45,534 nucleotides of DNA from Bacteroidetes bacterium GWF2_29_10 (GTDB lineage: Bacteria; Bacteroidota; Bacteroidia; Bacteroidales; GWE2-29-8): positions 1 to 45,534 of the forward strand of contig MEOD01000095.1 in assembly GCA_001768555.1 (NCBI GenBank), written 5' to 3'. Both the position numbers and the translations under genes were made by a program. The notes under the pieces are model-generated. The model did not search any database. It was not told the DNA's origin and was given only the letters and a program-made list of their open reading frames with translations. Within the stretch, counting starts at the first letter, position 1, and each line of letters starts with the position of its first letter. Shown here piece by piece: positions 19,880 to 26,823 of this stretch.

Positions 19880-20425
19880 TTAATTAAACTTAAAATTTTT
19901 TAATATTTCCCATCTAGGGTCAATTTCTTTTTCGTCTTCTTCATTATCAATATCAGGGCTAAGCATTACTTCTTCTAGTAATTTTAGCATATCTTTATTA
20001 CATGTAGAAATTCCTTCTTTATTATTTGGGTGAATCCTTTTTATTGGCAAAGATATAATTATAAATTCATAAAGATAATGTGCTATGTTAAACATAGTTT
20101 CATTTTCAGGAATTATAATTGCTTCTTCACTCAACTCGGAATATGCTTCTCCCAATTTAATAATTAGTTTATTTGTACATTCAATTGGGTATGGAAATTT
20201 ATCTAAACATCTACTACACTCTACTTCAGCTGTTCCTTTTATGTAAAAATCTAATTCAAACATTCTCTCTTGTTTAAAAACATCAACTTGCACCAATAAA
20301 TTACCATTTGTTACCTCAGAATAATCAAATTCTTTAAAAAATATATCTGTTAAAATATAAGAAAAGCTATGCTCTCCTATTTTTAACCCCGCAAAATTAA
20401 TTATATATTCTTTTAAAGTATCCAA
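19880..20425 (-). CDS. YceD/DUF177 family protein
   Basis: A 181-residue member of the YceD (DUF177) family, which in other bacteria is encoded next to rpmF and is linked to 23S rRNA maturation or accumulation. The family Cys motif is present as VECSRCLDKFPYPIEC. The N-terminus LKEYIINFAGLKIGEHSF matches Bacteroidota relatives, which supports the TTG at 20425 as the start; no ATG or GTG is in frame upstream. It heads yceD-rpmF-plsX-fabH. Confidence 0.88.
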   Translation of the reverse strand: MDTLKEYIINFAGLKIGEHSFSYILTDIFFKEFDYSEVTNGNLLVQVDVFKQERMFELDFYIKGTAEVECSRCLDKFPYPIECTNKLIIKLGEAYSELSEEAIIIPENETMFNIAHYLYEFIIISLPIKRIHPNNKEGISTCNKDMLKLLEEVMLSPDIDNEEDEKEIDPRWEILKNFKFN

Positions 20426-20448
20426 AATTCTAACATTTTTCCAAACTG

Positions 20449-20456
20449 CAAAAGTA
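20449..20456 (-). promoter_or_regulatory. Candidate -7 element for yceD-rpmF-plsX-fabH
   Basis: On the minus strand TACTTTTG fits TAnnTTTG, 23 bases before the TTG start of yceD. No clear -33 TTG is present. Confidence 0.4.
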
Positions 20457-21172
20457 ATATTTTTTTTATAAAGTAATTATTTTTTAATTCTAATTTTTTA
20501 ATTTCTATTTGATAGTTAAAAAAAAACGTTTTGTATTGTATAAAACGAAATTTCACACATTCATCTACTTTTTATGCATTAAATTAGCATCATCTTATTT
20601 TTTTAATTATATTTTTTTCAATCCTTTAAACATTTTTTACCAATATAGATAATCAATTACAATTGAATTAAAAAGAAATCTACCCAAAATCTAAAAAATA
20701 TTACTAAATTTATCTTACATTAGGTACGTTTTTTTTAGATTTTATAATAATTTCATATCAAACATGCTACACGAACATATTTAACATGTTTATTGCCATT
20801 ATCCCAGATTGTTCATTAGAGAAACATCCAAACGTTTTTTTTATTTTTTTAATGAACGCTTTTAATATATTTATTTTGCAAATAGCTAAAAATTAAAGTT
20901 ATAAATAGTAGTCAATCTTTTATTTTGTTTTTTGATTGTTAAATATGCTTTTATATAGGAATCAAATTCACATAAGAAGGTATAAAGCATAGAGGTAATT
21001 TAGCTATAAAAAAATAATCAATTTTATCATATTGTATTGTTTTAGTTAACATCCTGATAATTAAAGCTAAGTGTGAGTGTGCTTTAAAATAACAAAAAGT
21101 GAATATGATTTAATTTGGATAGTTAATCATTTGATTATTAGTATAAAATGAGATTTAAGGTTACTTATTCAG

Positions 21173-21260
21173 AGTTTAAAGTAAGTTTAAAGTACTCTGT
21201 ATGTGCTCTATATGTGCTCTATATGTACTGTATATGTGCTCTATATGTGCTGTATATCAA
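21173..21260. repeat. Phased 11-bp tandem array
   Basis: Eight contiguous 11-bp units. Two copies of AGTTTAAAGTA (21173-21194) run without a gap into six units of consensus CTSTATATGTG (21195-21260; variants CTCTGTATGTG, CTCTATATGTA and a decayed last unit). An 11-bp period places each unit on almost the same face of the helix, as for a cooperative DNA-binding protein or an intrinsically bent region. It lies about 450 bases upstream of the DUF1858 gene. Confidence 0.85.
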
Positions 21261-21661
21261 AAATTGATTTTGATTAAACCCAAAGAAGTTGTTTGCTTCT
21301 CTTATTTAATTAAAGGCATTATTATTGAGTAAAAATAGAAACTCACTTTTTATATTTGATTATAAAAATTAGAATTTACCAATAATTTAGAACAAGTAAA
21401 TTGTTATTTAAAAAGTTATAATGGACAATTTAGGATTATACGGTCTTACTCCACTACACAACCTGATTATCAAATTTTTAACCTAATTTAATTTACACGT
21501 ACTGCTTCTACTATAAAATATTTTTAAGAAAAAACAATAATTATAAATACAGTTAGGGGTAAACAGTTTTTTTAATACTCTGGCAGTAATAGCAATTTTA
21601 TTTATTTGGCATATTAATTGATAATATTATAGTGCCAACAAAATGATTTAAAAGTGTTATT

Positions 21662-21695
21662 TTTGAGATTTGAATTAAAAATATTAATAACTTTG
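21662..21695 (+). promoter_or_regulatory. Promoter of the Cys-peptide/radical SAM operon
   Basis: TTTG (21662-21665), a 22-base spacer and TAACTTTG (21688-21695) match the Bacteroidota consensus. The start is expected near 21702, only about 11 bases before the first ATG, so the leader is very short. Confidence 0.6.
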
Positions 21696-21712
21696 TAAAA
21701 TAAAAAAAGATT

Positions 21713-21928
21713 ATGATAACAAAAGATATTTTAATTGAAGATTTGGTTAACCAACACCCTATTTCCGTTAGATTTTTAATGGAAAATCGTATAAAATGTT
21801 TAGCTTGTGGTGAACCTATTTGGGGCACATTGGAAGAAGCGGCAAAAGAAAAAGGTTTTGATAATGAAAAAATAGTTATTTTAGTAGCAGAATTGAATGA
21901 ATATTTAAAGATAAAAAAAGATGAGTAA
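21713..21928 (+). CDS. DUF1858 domain protein
   Basis: A 71-residue stand-alone DUF1858 domain. This small helical domain is also found at the N-terminus of ScdA/RIC-type di-iron repair proteins and near hybrid-cluster proteins. The typical opening ITKDILIEDLVNQHP and the Cys motif CLACGEPIWGTLEEAA (Cys pair around residues 35 and 38) are visible. The pair may act in thiol redox or Fe-S chemistry; that is inference. It is the first gene of the operon and overlaps the next by eight bases. Confidence 0.85.
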   Translation: MITKDILIEDLVNQHPISVRFLMENRIKCLACGEPIWGTLEEAAKEKGFDNEKIVILVAELNEYLKIKKDE

Positions 21929-22145
21929 GCTTAAGATTTTTATAGAAGAAAACAAAAAGGTGTTATATGTAGTATTTGGACTATTGGGAGGATTTGGAGG
22001 ATTTGTTTATTATTATCTTGTTGGTTGTAATAGTGGAACTTGTCCTATAACATCAAACCCTTACATGAGCATTATTTGGGGAGTTTTATTAGGAGTATTA
22101 ACGTTAAATCTTTTTACAGAAAATAAAAATGAACAAAATAGTTGA
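21921..22145 (+). CDS. DUF6132-type small membrane protein
   Basis: A 74-residue protein with two membrane helices (about 15-34 and 50-66). The segment between them, GCNSGTCPITSNP, is strongly conserved in DUF6132-type proteins, which recur beside thioredoxins and rhodaneses in Bacteroidota. The two cysteines (CNSGTC) near the membrane surface suggest a redox or metal/sulfur role. Function is not established. It overlaps the genes on both sides (8 and 17 bases), which implies tight co-translation. Confidence 0.8.
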   Translation: MSKLKIFIEENKKVLYVVFGLLGGFGGFVYYYLVGCNSGTCPITSNPYMSIIWGVLLGVLTLNLFTENKNEQNS

Positions 22146-22746
22146 AAGATATAATAAATTAGCAGATACATTGGATAATCTTTCATGCGGAAAGGTTATT
22201 GAGTATGCAAATATACAAGATGCAGACGTTTGTTTAGATTTAGGTTGTGGACGTGGAGGTGACACATTTGAAATGGCAAGATTGACAGGAAATAAAGGGA
22301 AAGCAATAGGTATAGATTTGTCAGAGAAAATGATTGAAAAAGCTAAATTGTTTGCAAATGAGAATAACATAAATAATGCTGATTTTATACTAAGTGATAT
22401 GCAAAATCTGCCATTAGATAATGAAACATTTGACATTTGCATTTCTAATTGCGTGCTTAATCATATAAAAGATAAAGAAGGAATATGGCATGAAATATTT
22501 CGAGTTCTAAAAAAAGGAGGACATTTTGTCATTAGTGATATTTATGCAATAGATGAAATTCCGGACCATATAGCTAATGATGAAATGCTAATAGCTGAAT
22601 GTTGGGCTGGGGCTATAAATAAAAATGATTATATAAAATACATAGAAAAAGCAGGATTCACAAATGTTGAAATCATAAAAGAATCAACGCCTTATTTAAA
22701 AAAAGATTTTTATATTGCAAGTTTTACAATTAAAGGACATAAATAA
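22129..22746 (+). CDS. ArsM-like class I methyltransferase
   Basis: A 205-residue SAM-dependent methyltransferase. SAM-binding motif CLDLGCGRGGDTFEMA (35-50), acidic residue in GIDLSEKM, and SNCVLNH (107-112). By eye it aligns best with arsenite S-adenosylmethionine methyltransferases: FRVLKKGGHFVISD, then AECWAGAINKNDYI. The three Cys known to bind As(III) in ArsM have candidates here: Cys20 (LDNLSCGKV), Cys108 (SNC) and Cys158 (ECWAGA). It is shorter than typical ArsM, lacking much of the C-terminal domain. ArsM enzymes use thioredoxin as reductant, and thioredoxin and thioredoxin reductase are encoded in the same operon. There is no ArsR, ArsB or ArsC nearby, so peptide or other thiol methylation is also possible. 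Confidence 0.8.
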   Translation: MNKIVERYNKLADTLDNLSCGKVIEYANIQDADVCLDLGCGRGGDTFEMARLTGNKGKAIGIDLSEKMIEKAKLFANENNINNADFILSDMQNLPLDNETFDICISNCVLNHIKDKEGIWHEIFRVLKKGGHFVISDIYAIDEIPDHIANDEMLIAECWAGAINKNDYIKYIEKAGFTNVEIIKESTPYLKKDFYIASFTIKGHK

Positions 22747-22753
22747 AGAAACG

Positions 22754-23230
22754 ATGAAAAAAGTAAATTTATTAATAATTTTTATATTTATAATGTTTAG
22801 CTGTGGAAATAATGCAACAGAAAATAATAATGAAAATAATAAAGAAAATAATAACAAAAAAACAAGTAATATGGAACACTTAACATCAAAATCGTTTAAA
22901 GAAAAAGTCTTTAATTACGAAATAAATAAAGAATGGAAATACGAAGGTGAATTACCTTGTATAATTGATTTCTATGCAGACTGGTGTGGACCTTGTAAAA
23001 TGGTTGCTCCTGTTCTTGAAGAATTGTCAAAAGAATATGATGGTAAAATTAACATTTATAAAGTTGACACAGAGAAAGAACAAGAACTTGCAGCTGTTTT
23101 TGGAATTAGAAGTATACCTTCAATATTATTTATTCCAAAAGAAGGTCAACCACAGATGTTTGCAGGAGCAATGCCAAAACAAAGTTTTATACAAGCAATT
23201 AATGATGTATTATTAAAAACAAATAAATAA
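22754..23230 (+). CDS. Thioredoxin-fold lipoprotein
   Basis: A 158-residue protein starting at the ATG at 22754 (an in-frame TTG 39 bases earlier lies inside the preceding gene). A short lipoprotein signal ends in IMFSC (lipobox Cys about residue 17), followed by a low-complexity Asn/Glu/Lys linker (18-40) and one thioredoxin domain with active site DWCGPCKM and cis-Pro in SIPSILF. Lgt should lipidate it, placing the reducing thiol domain outside the cytoplasm on a membrane. The CGPC site is that of a reducing thioredoxin rather than a DsbA-like oxidase. It lies immediately upstream of the Cys-rich peptide gene. Confidence 0.9.
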   Translation: MKKVNLLIIFIFIMFSCGNNATENNNENNKENNNKKTSNMEHLTSKSFKEKVFNYEINKEWKYEGELPCIIDFYADWCGPCKMVAPVLEELSKEYDGKINIYKVDTEKEQELAAVFGIRSIPSILFIPKEGQPQMFAGAMPKQSFIQAINDVLLKTNK

Positions 23231-23238
23231 CTTAAATT

Positions 23239-23346
23239 ATGAGAACGTTAGTAAAGAAAACAAATCAAAAGAGTAATACAAACTCTAAAAAAGTTGCACA
23301 ATGTTGTGCAAAAATTTCCACACATGTTGCTGGATGCCATGATTAA
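23239..23346 (+). CDS. 35-residue Cys-rich peptide, candidate precursor of a radical-SAM-modified product
   Basis: A short gene (ATG at 23239, TAA at 23344) filling the 128-base gap between the thioredoxin lipoprotein and radical SAM genes, eight bases after the former and twelve before the latter. The first 18 residues are basic and polar, rich in Lys, Asn and Thr, without Cys, as in a leader. The last 17, VAQCCAKISTHVAGCHD, hold three Cys and two His. There is no signal peptide and no double-Gly site. Known radical SAM/SPASM maturases are usually encoded beside short Cys-bearing precursors (sactipeptides, ranthipeptides and others). I do not recognise the family, so precursor status is inferred from size, composition and position. 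It might instead be a metal-binding peptide. Confidence 0.65.
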   Translation: MRTLVKKTNQKSNTNSKKVAQCCAKISTHVAGCHD

Positions 23347-23358
23347 TAAATAGTAATA

Positions 23359-24717
23359 ATGATTTTATCTAAGTTTAACATTGTTTCTAAATTAAAGGAT
23401 AAGGATGAATATTTCATCCTTAATCCTTTATCTAGTAATGCAGATATTATAGATAAGGAAACTTATCTAAAAATAACAAATAATAATTATCAGGATATCA
23501 TAACAGACTTGATTGATAAAGGTTATGTTGTCGAAGAAGATAAAGAAAAAGTTTTGTTTGAAGAAAAATATAAAGACTTTATAGATAAGCAAAATAATGA
23601 CGAGGTGCAAATATTCTTTGCTCCTACTTATGCTTGTAATTTTGCATGTTCTTATTGCTATCAAAAAGAATATTCAAACGAAGAACAAGAACTGACATCA
23701 GAAATAATTGATGCGTTCTTTGCTTATACATCAAAAAAATTAGGCAATAGGCGACGTTACATTACATTGTTTGGAGGAGAACCATTATTGAATGGTGAAA
23801 AATATAAAGAAAATATTAAATATTTTTTCAAAAAAGCTGAAGAAAATTTTTATAAAGTAGCGATAGTTACGAATGGATATAACTTGGAGGAATATTTAGA
23901 ATTTATAAATCATTCTATTATCAGGGAAATTCAAGTTACACTTGATGGTGTTGGTGAATTACATGATAAACGTAGGAAACTAATAAATGATGGAGGTACT
24001 TTTGAAAAAATAAGTAACTCTATAGATAAAGCCTTAGAATATGGTATAAGTATTAATTTAAGAGTTGTATTTGATAAAGAGAATGCTGAAGGATTAATTG
24101 ATTTGGCTAAATATGCGAAAAATAAAGGATGGACAGAAAGTCCTAATTTCAAAACTCAAATAGGACGGAATTATGAGCTTCATACTTGTTTTGCAAATAA
24201 AAGTGCATTGTTTTCACGCATAGAAATGTATCAAAAATTACATGAACTAATTGAAAAAGACAGAGTAATACTTGATTTTCATAAACCTGCATTTTCTATT
24301 TCTAAGTTTATAATAGAAAATGAAGGAATGCCTGACCCAATGTTTGATTCATGTCCTGCATGTAAAAATGAATGGGCTTTTGATTATACAGGAAATATAT
24401 ACTCTTGTACAGCAACAGTAGGGAAACAAGGAGAAGAATTAGGGACATTCTATCCTGAAGTAATTGAATTTGAAGAAAAGATAGAAGAAATAAAAGGGCG
24501 GAATATCATATCTATAAAAGAATGTAATACATGCAATTTGAGTTTAGTATGTGGAGGAGGATGTTATTCAGTTGCAAAAAATAAAACGGGGCAGGTTAAA
24601 TCACCAGATTGCAGACCTGTAAAAGAGCTTCTTGAAATGGGATTGTCTCTATACGATAATTTATATAATATTGAAAATAATAATAACTATGAAAGAAATA
24701 ACTGCTGCGGAATTTGA
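23359..24717 (+). CDS. Radical SAM/SPASM peptide-maturase-like protein
   Basis: A 452-residue radical SAM enzyme. The N-terminal about 85 residues (SKFNIVSKLKDKDEYFILNP) resemble the peptide-recognition-like regions of RiPP maturases. The cluster motif is CX3CX2C at Cys93, Cys97 and Cys100 (YACNFACSYCYQ), followed by LFGGEPLLNG. The C-terminal SPASM domain carries CPAC, a Cys in YSCTATVG, CNTCNLSLVCGGGC and a last Cys in SPDCRP, enough for two auxiliary Fe-S clusters. Such enzymes modify small peptides (thioether, epimer or C-C links) or act as anaerobic sulfatase maturases; no sulfatase is present here, whereas a Cys-rich peptide gene lies 12 bases upstream. The last 29 bases overlap the next gene, and the tail ends NNCCGI. 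Confidence 0.9.
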   Translation: MILSKFNIVSKLKDKDEYFILNPLSSNADIIDKETYLKITNNNYQDIITDLIDKGYVVEEDKEKVLFEEKYKDFIDKQNNDEVQIFFAPTYACNFACSYCYQKEYSNEEQELTSEIIDAFFAYTSKKLGNRRRYITLFGGEPLLNGEKYKENIKYFFKKAEENFYKVAIVTNGYNLEEYLEFINHSIIREIQVTLDGVGELHDKRRKLINDGGTFEKISNSIDKALEYGISINLRVVFDKENAEGLIDLAKYAKNKGWTESPNFKTQIGRNYELHTCFANKSALFSRIEMYQKLHELIEKDRVILDFHKPAFSISKFIIENEGMPDPMFDSCPACKNEWAFDYTGNIYSCTATVGKQGEELGTFYPEVIEFEEKIEEIKGRNIISIKECNTCNLSLVCGGGCYSVAKNKTGQVKSPDCRPVKELLEMGLSLYDNLYNIENNNNYERNNCCGI

Positions 24718-25963
24718 AAAAGAAGTTTTAAATGGGGGAAATGTTGTTCTTGATTTTTATTCATCAGAATGTCCTCCATGTGAAGCTTTAGCTCCTAAAT
24801 TTGAATTATTAAGTAATATTTATGGAGATGATATTAAGTTTTTAAAAATATTCAGACAAAATAACCGGGAACTGTCAAATCAACTTGGCATATCCAGTTC
24901 TCCTACATTAGTATTTTTTAAGAACGGGAAAGAAGTAGGAAATAGACTATCTGGAGGAGTAAAAAAGTCAGAAATAATGAGTGTTTTAGATACTTTAATT
25001 TCTGAACAAAGAGCCATTGAACTAAAAACTCAATTCAAGCATATTCATTACGATTATGATGTAGTTATACTTGGAGGAGGCCCAGCAGGGCTAGTTGCAG
25101 GAATATATCTTGCTCAAGCAAAAATTAAAAGTGTCATTATTGATCCTTCTTTACCTGGAGGTCAGGTTTCGACTACTCATTTAGTTTCTAATTATCCTGG
25201 ATTTATTGAACCTATAAATGGGTATATGCTTTCTCACAATATGTCGGAACAAGCAAAAAAGGCTGGGGTTGATTTTAAAGTTGCGGTTGATATTACGAGT
25301 ATTGATTTAGAAAACAAAACTGTTGTTGTTGATGGGTTTGAGACATATAAAGCAAAGAAAATCTTAATAACAACAGGGGCTTCGCCTAGATTTTTAGGTG
25401 TAGAAGGCGAGAAAGAGTATAAAGGTCATGGAATATCTTATTGCGCAACTTGTGATGCGAAATATTTCCATGATAAAGAGGTTGTTATTATTGGGGGTGG
25501 AAATACAGCTGTAGAGGAATCGGAGTTTATTTCTAAATTTGCTTCAAAAATAACCATGATTCATCAGTTTGATAAATTAACATCGAATAAAGATGCTCAA
25601 GAAAAACTTTTTAGTAATAATAAAATAAATGTGCTTTTTAATTCTGAACCAAGAAAATTTCAGAAAGTTGGAGACAAAATGGTTGTTACATATGAAAATC
25701 TTGAATCTAAAGAATTAAATAAAATAGAAACAGATGGTGTGTTTGTATTTGTTGGAATGAAACCGAATTTAGATCTTATCAGTAATTTAAATATGGAAAT
25801 TGATCAATGGGGTTACATAAAAACTGATGAGGACATGCACACGAGTATAAAAGATGTTTTTGCTGCTGGAGATGTTATTAGTAAAAAATATCGTCAAATT
25901 ACAACAGCTGTTGGGGACGGAACTATAGCTTCAATAGTTATTGCAAAAGAGCTTGAAACGTAA
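24689..25963 (+). CDS. Thioredoxin-thioredoxin reductase fusion
   Basis: A 424-residue flavoprotein starting at the ATG at 24689, inside the end of the radical SAM gene. Residues 1-105 form a thioredoxin domain with an unusual CPPC site (Cys28, Cys31; YSSECPPCEALAP). Residues 120-424 form a low-molecular-weight thioredoxin reductase: FAD motif VVILGGGPAGLVAGIY, redox pair Cys252/Cys255 in YCATCDAKYF, NADPH motif VVIIGGGNTAVEES and the end VFAAGDVIS. Having thioredoxin at the N-terminus is the reverse of the mycobacterial reductase-thioredoxin fusion. It should pass NADPH electrons to the fused domain and perhaps onward to the operon's other thiol proteins. It is the last gene of the operon. 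Confidence 0.92.
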   Translation: MKEITAAEFEKEVLNGGNVVLDFYSSECPPCEALAPKFELLSNIYGDDIKFLKIFRQNNRELSNQLGISSSPTLVFFKNGKEVGNRLSGGVKKSEIMSVLDTLISEQRAIELKTQFKHIHYDYDVVILGGGPAGLVAGIYLAQAKIKSVIIDPSLPGGQVSTTHLVSNYPGFIEPINGYMLSHNMSEQAKKAGVDFKVAVDITSIDLENKTVVVDGFETYKAKKILITTGASPRFLGVEGEKEYKGHGISYCATCDAKYFHDKEVVIIGGGNTAVEESEFISKFASKITMIHQFDKLTSNKDAQEKLFSNNKINVLFNSEPRKFQKVGDKMVVTYENLESKELNKIETDGVFVFVGMKPNLDLISNLNMEIDQWGYIKTDEDMHTSIKDVFAAGDVISKKYRQITTAVGDGTIASIVIAKELET

Positions 25964-25984
25964 TTTTTTTTAATAATAATAAAG

Positions 25985-26017
25985 CAATATGGAGAAATAA
26001 TAAAATTTACCATATTG
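25985..26017 (+). terminator. Possible terminator after the thioredoxin reductase gene
   Basis: A perfect 8-bp inverted repeat (CAATATGG / CCATATTG) with a 17-base loop begins 21 bases after the stop codon. It is followed by an A run rather than a U run, so function as a terminator is uncertain. Confidence 0.35.
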
Positions 26018-26061
26018 TTAAAAAAATAATAAAGAATAATTTTTTATTTTAGTATAATAAC

Positions 26062-26069
26062 TATATTTG
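26062..26069 (+). promoter_or_regulatory. Candidate -7 element for the response regulator
   Basis: TATATTTG fits TAnnTTTG, 34 bases before the ATG. No clear -33 TTG is seen. Confidence 0.4.
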
Positions 26070-26103
26070 CTACTAATATAAATATTTATTAAAAAAGACA
26101 ATA

Positions 26104-26763
26104 ATGTTACACGAAAATGTAAAAATTATTCTAGCTGACGACCATGAATTATTTCGTTCTGGCATAAAATTAATTTTAACAAGAGAAAAAATAGCAGATG
26201 TTATTGCCGAAGCTTCAAATGGAATAGAGTTAATAAATCTGATAAAATCTAATTACAATCCAGACATTATACTTATTGATATTTCTATGCCTGAAATGAA
26301 TGGGTTTGAAGCAACAAAAGAGTTAATAAAAATAAACAGTAATTTCAAAATTATAGCATTTACAATGTATGGAGAAGAAGATTATTTCTGCCAAATGCTT
26401 GAAGCTGGAGTAAAAGGGTTTATTCTTAAAACAATTGGTATTGATGAATTAAAATTTGCTATAAAGGAAATAATGAATAATAAACCTTACTTCTCTCAAG
26501 AATTATTAAATAACTATCTAACAAGATCTCTAAATAAAATAAATGATAACAATCACAACAACAATAATATCCTATCTGACAGAGAAAAACAAATCCTCAT
26601 ACTGATATGTCAAGGCAAAACAAATGAAGACATTGCTGAAAAATTATGCCTTAGTCCTAACACTATAAAAACATATAGAAATAAACTTTTAGAAAAAACT
26701 AAATGCAATAACACTGCTACATTAGTGATGCATGCAATCAAAAATGGAATTATTCAAGTATAA
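26104..26763 (+). CDS. NarL/FixJ-family response regulator
   Basis: A 219-residue DNA-binding regulator. Receiver domain (residues 5-122) with acidic pair Asp12/Asp13 and phospho-acceptor Asp59 (LIDISMPEMNGF), then a LuxR-type helix-turn-helix (about 155-215; LSDREKQILILICQGKTNED and LCLSPNTIKTYRNKLL). No kinase gene is adjacent. It lies 140 bases downstream of the radical SAM/thioredoxin operon with its own candidate promoter, so a regulatory link to that operon is possible but unproven. Confidence 0.93.
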   Translation: MLHENVKIILADDHELFRSGIKLILTREKIADVIAEASNGIELINLIKSNYNPDIILIDISMPEMNGFEATKELIKINSNFKIIAFTMYGEEDYFCQMLEAGVKGFILKTIGIDELKFAIKEIMNNKPYFSQELLNNYLTRSLNKINDNNHNNNNILSDREKQILILICQGKTNEDIAEKLCLSPNTIKTYRNKLLEKTKCNNTATLVMHAIKNGIIQV

Positions 26764-26823
26764 CAAAACATCTTAACAAAGAGTTTCTTTCTTCTTATTT
26801 AAATTATAATGTTTTTGTTGTCT

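Larger units (their letters stand above)
20426..21712. other. 1.29 kb non-coding stretch between divergent operons
   Basis: No gene, tRNA or recognisable structured RNA was found; all frames are closed by frequent stops. The part near yceD holds a candidate promoter and a small hairpin with a 9-bp stem (20527-20547, one G-U pair). A contiguous array of eight 11-bp units lies at 21173-21260. The right end carries the promoter of the plus-strand operon. The length is unusual for this otherwise compact region. Confidence 0.6.

Noticed and set aside
20426-21712. Replication origin
   Set aside because: No cluster of DnaA boxes and no dnaA/dnaN/gyr genes nearby; only the AT richness and the 11-bp array suggested it.
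23359-24717. Anaerobic sulfatase maturase
   Set aside because: The SPASM layout is compatible, but there is no sulfatase in the window, whereas a short Cys-rich peptide gene lies 12 bases upstream.
21713-25963. Ordinary arsenic-resistance operon
   Set aside because: No ArsR, arsenite pump or arsenate reductase gene is present, and the radical SAM and Cys peptide genes are not part of known ars operons.
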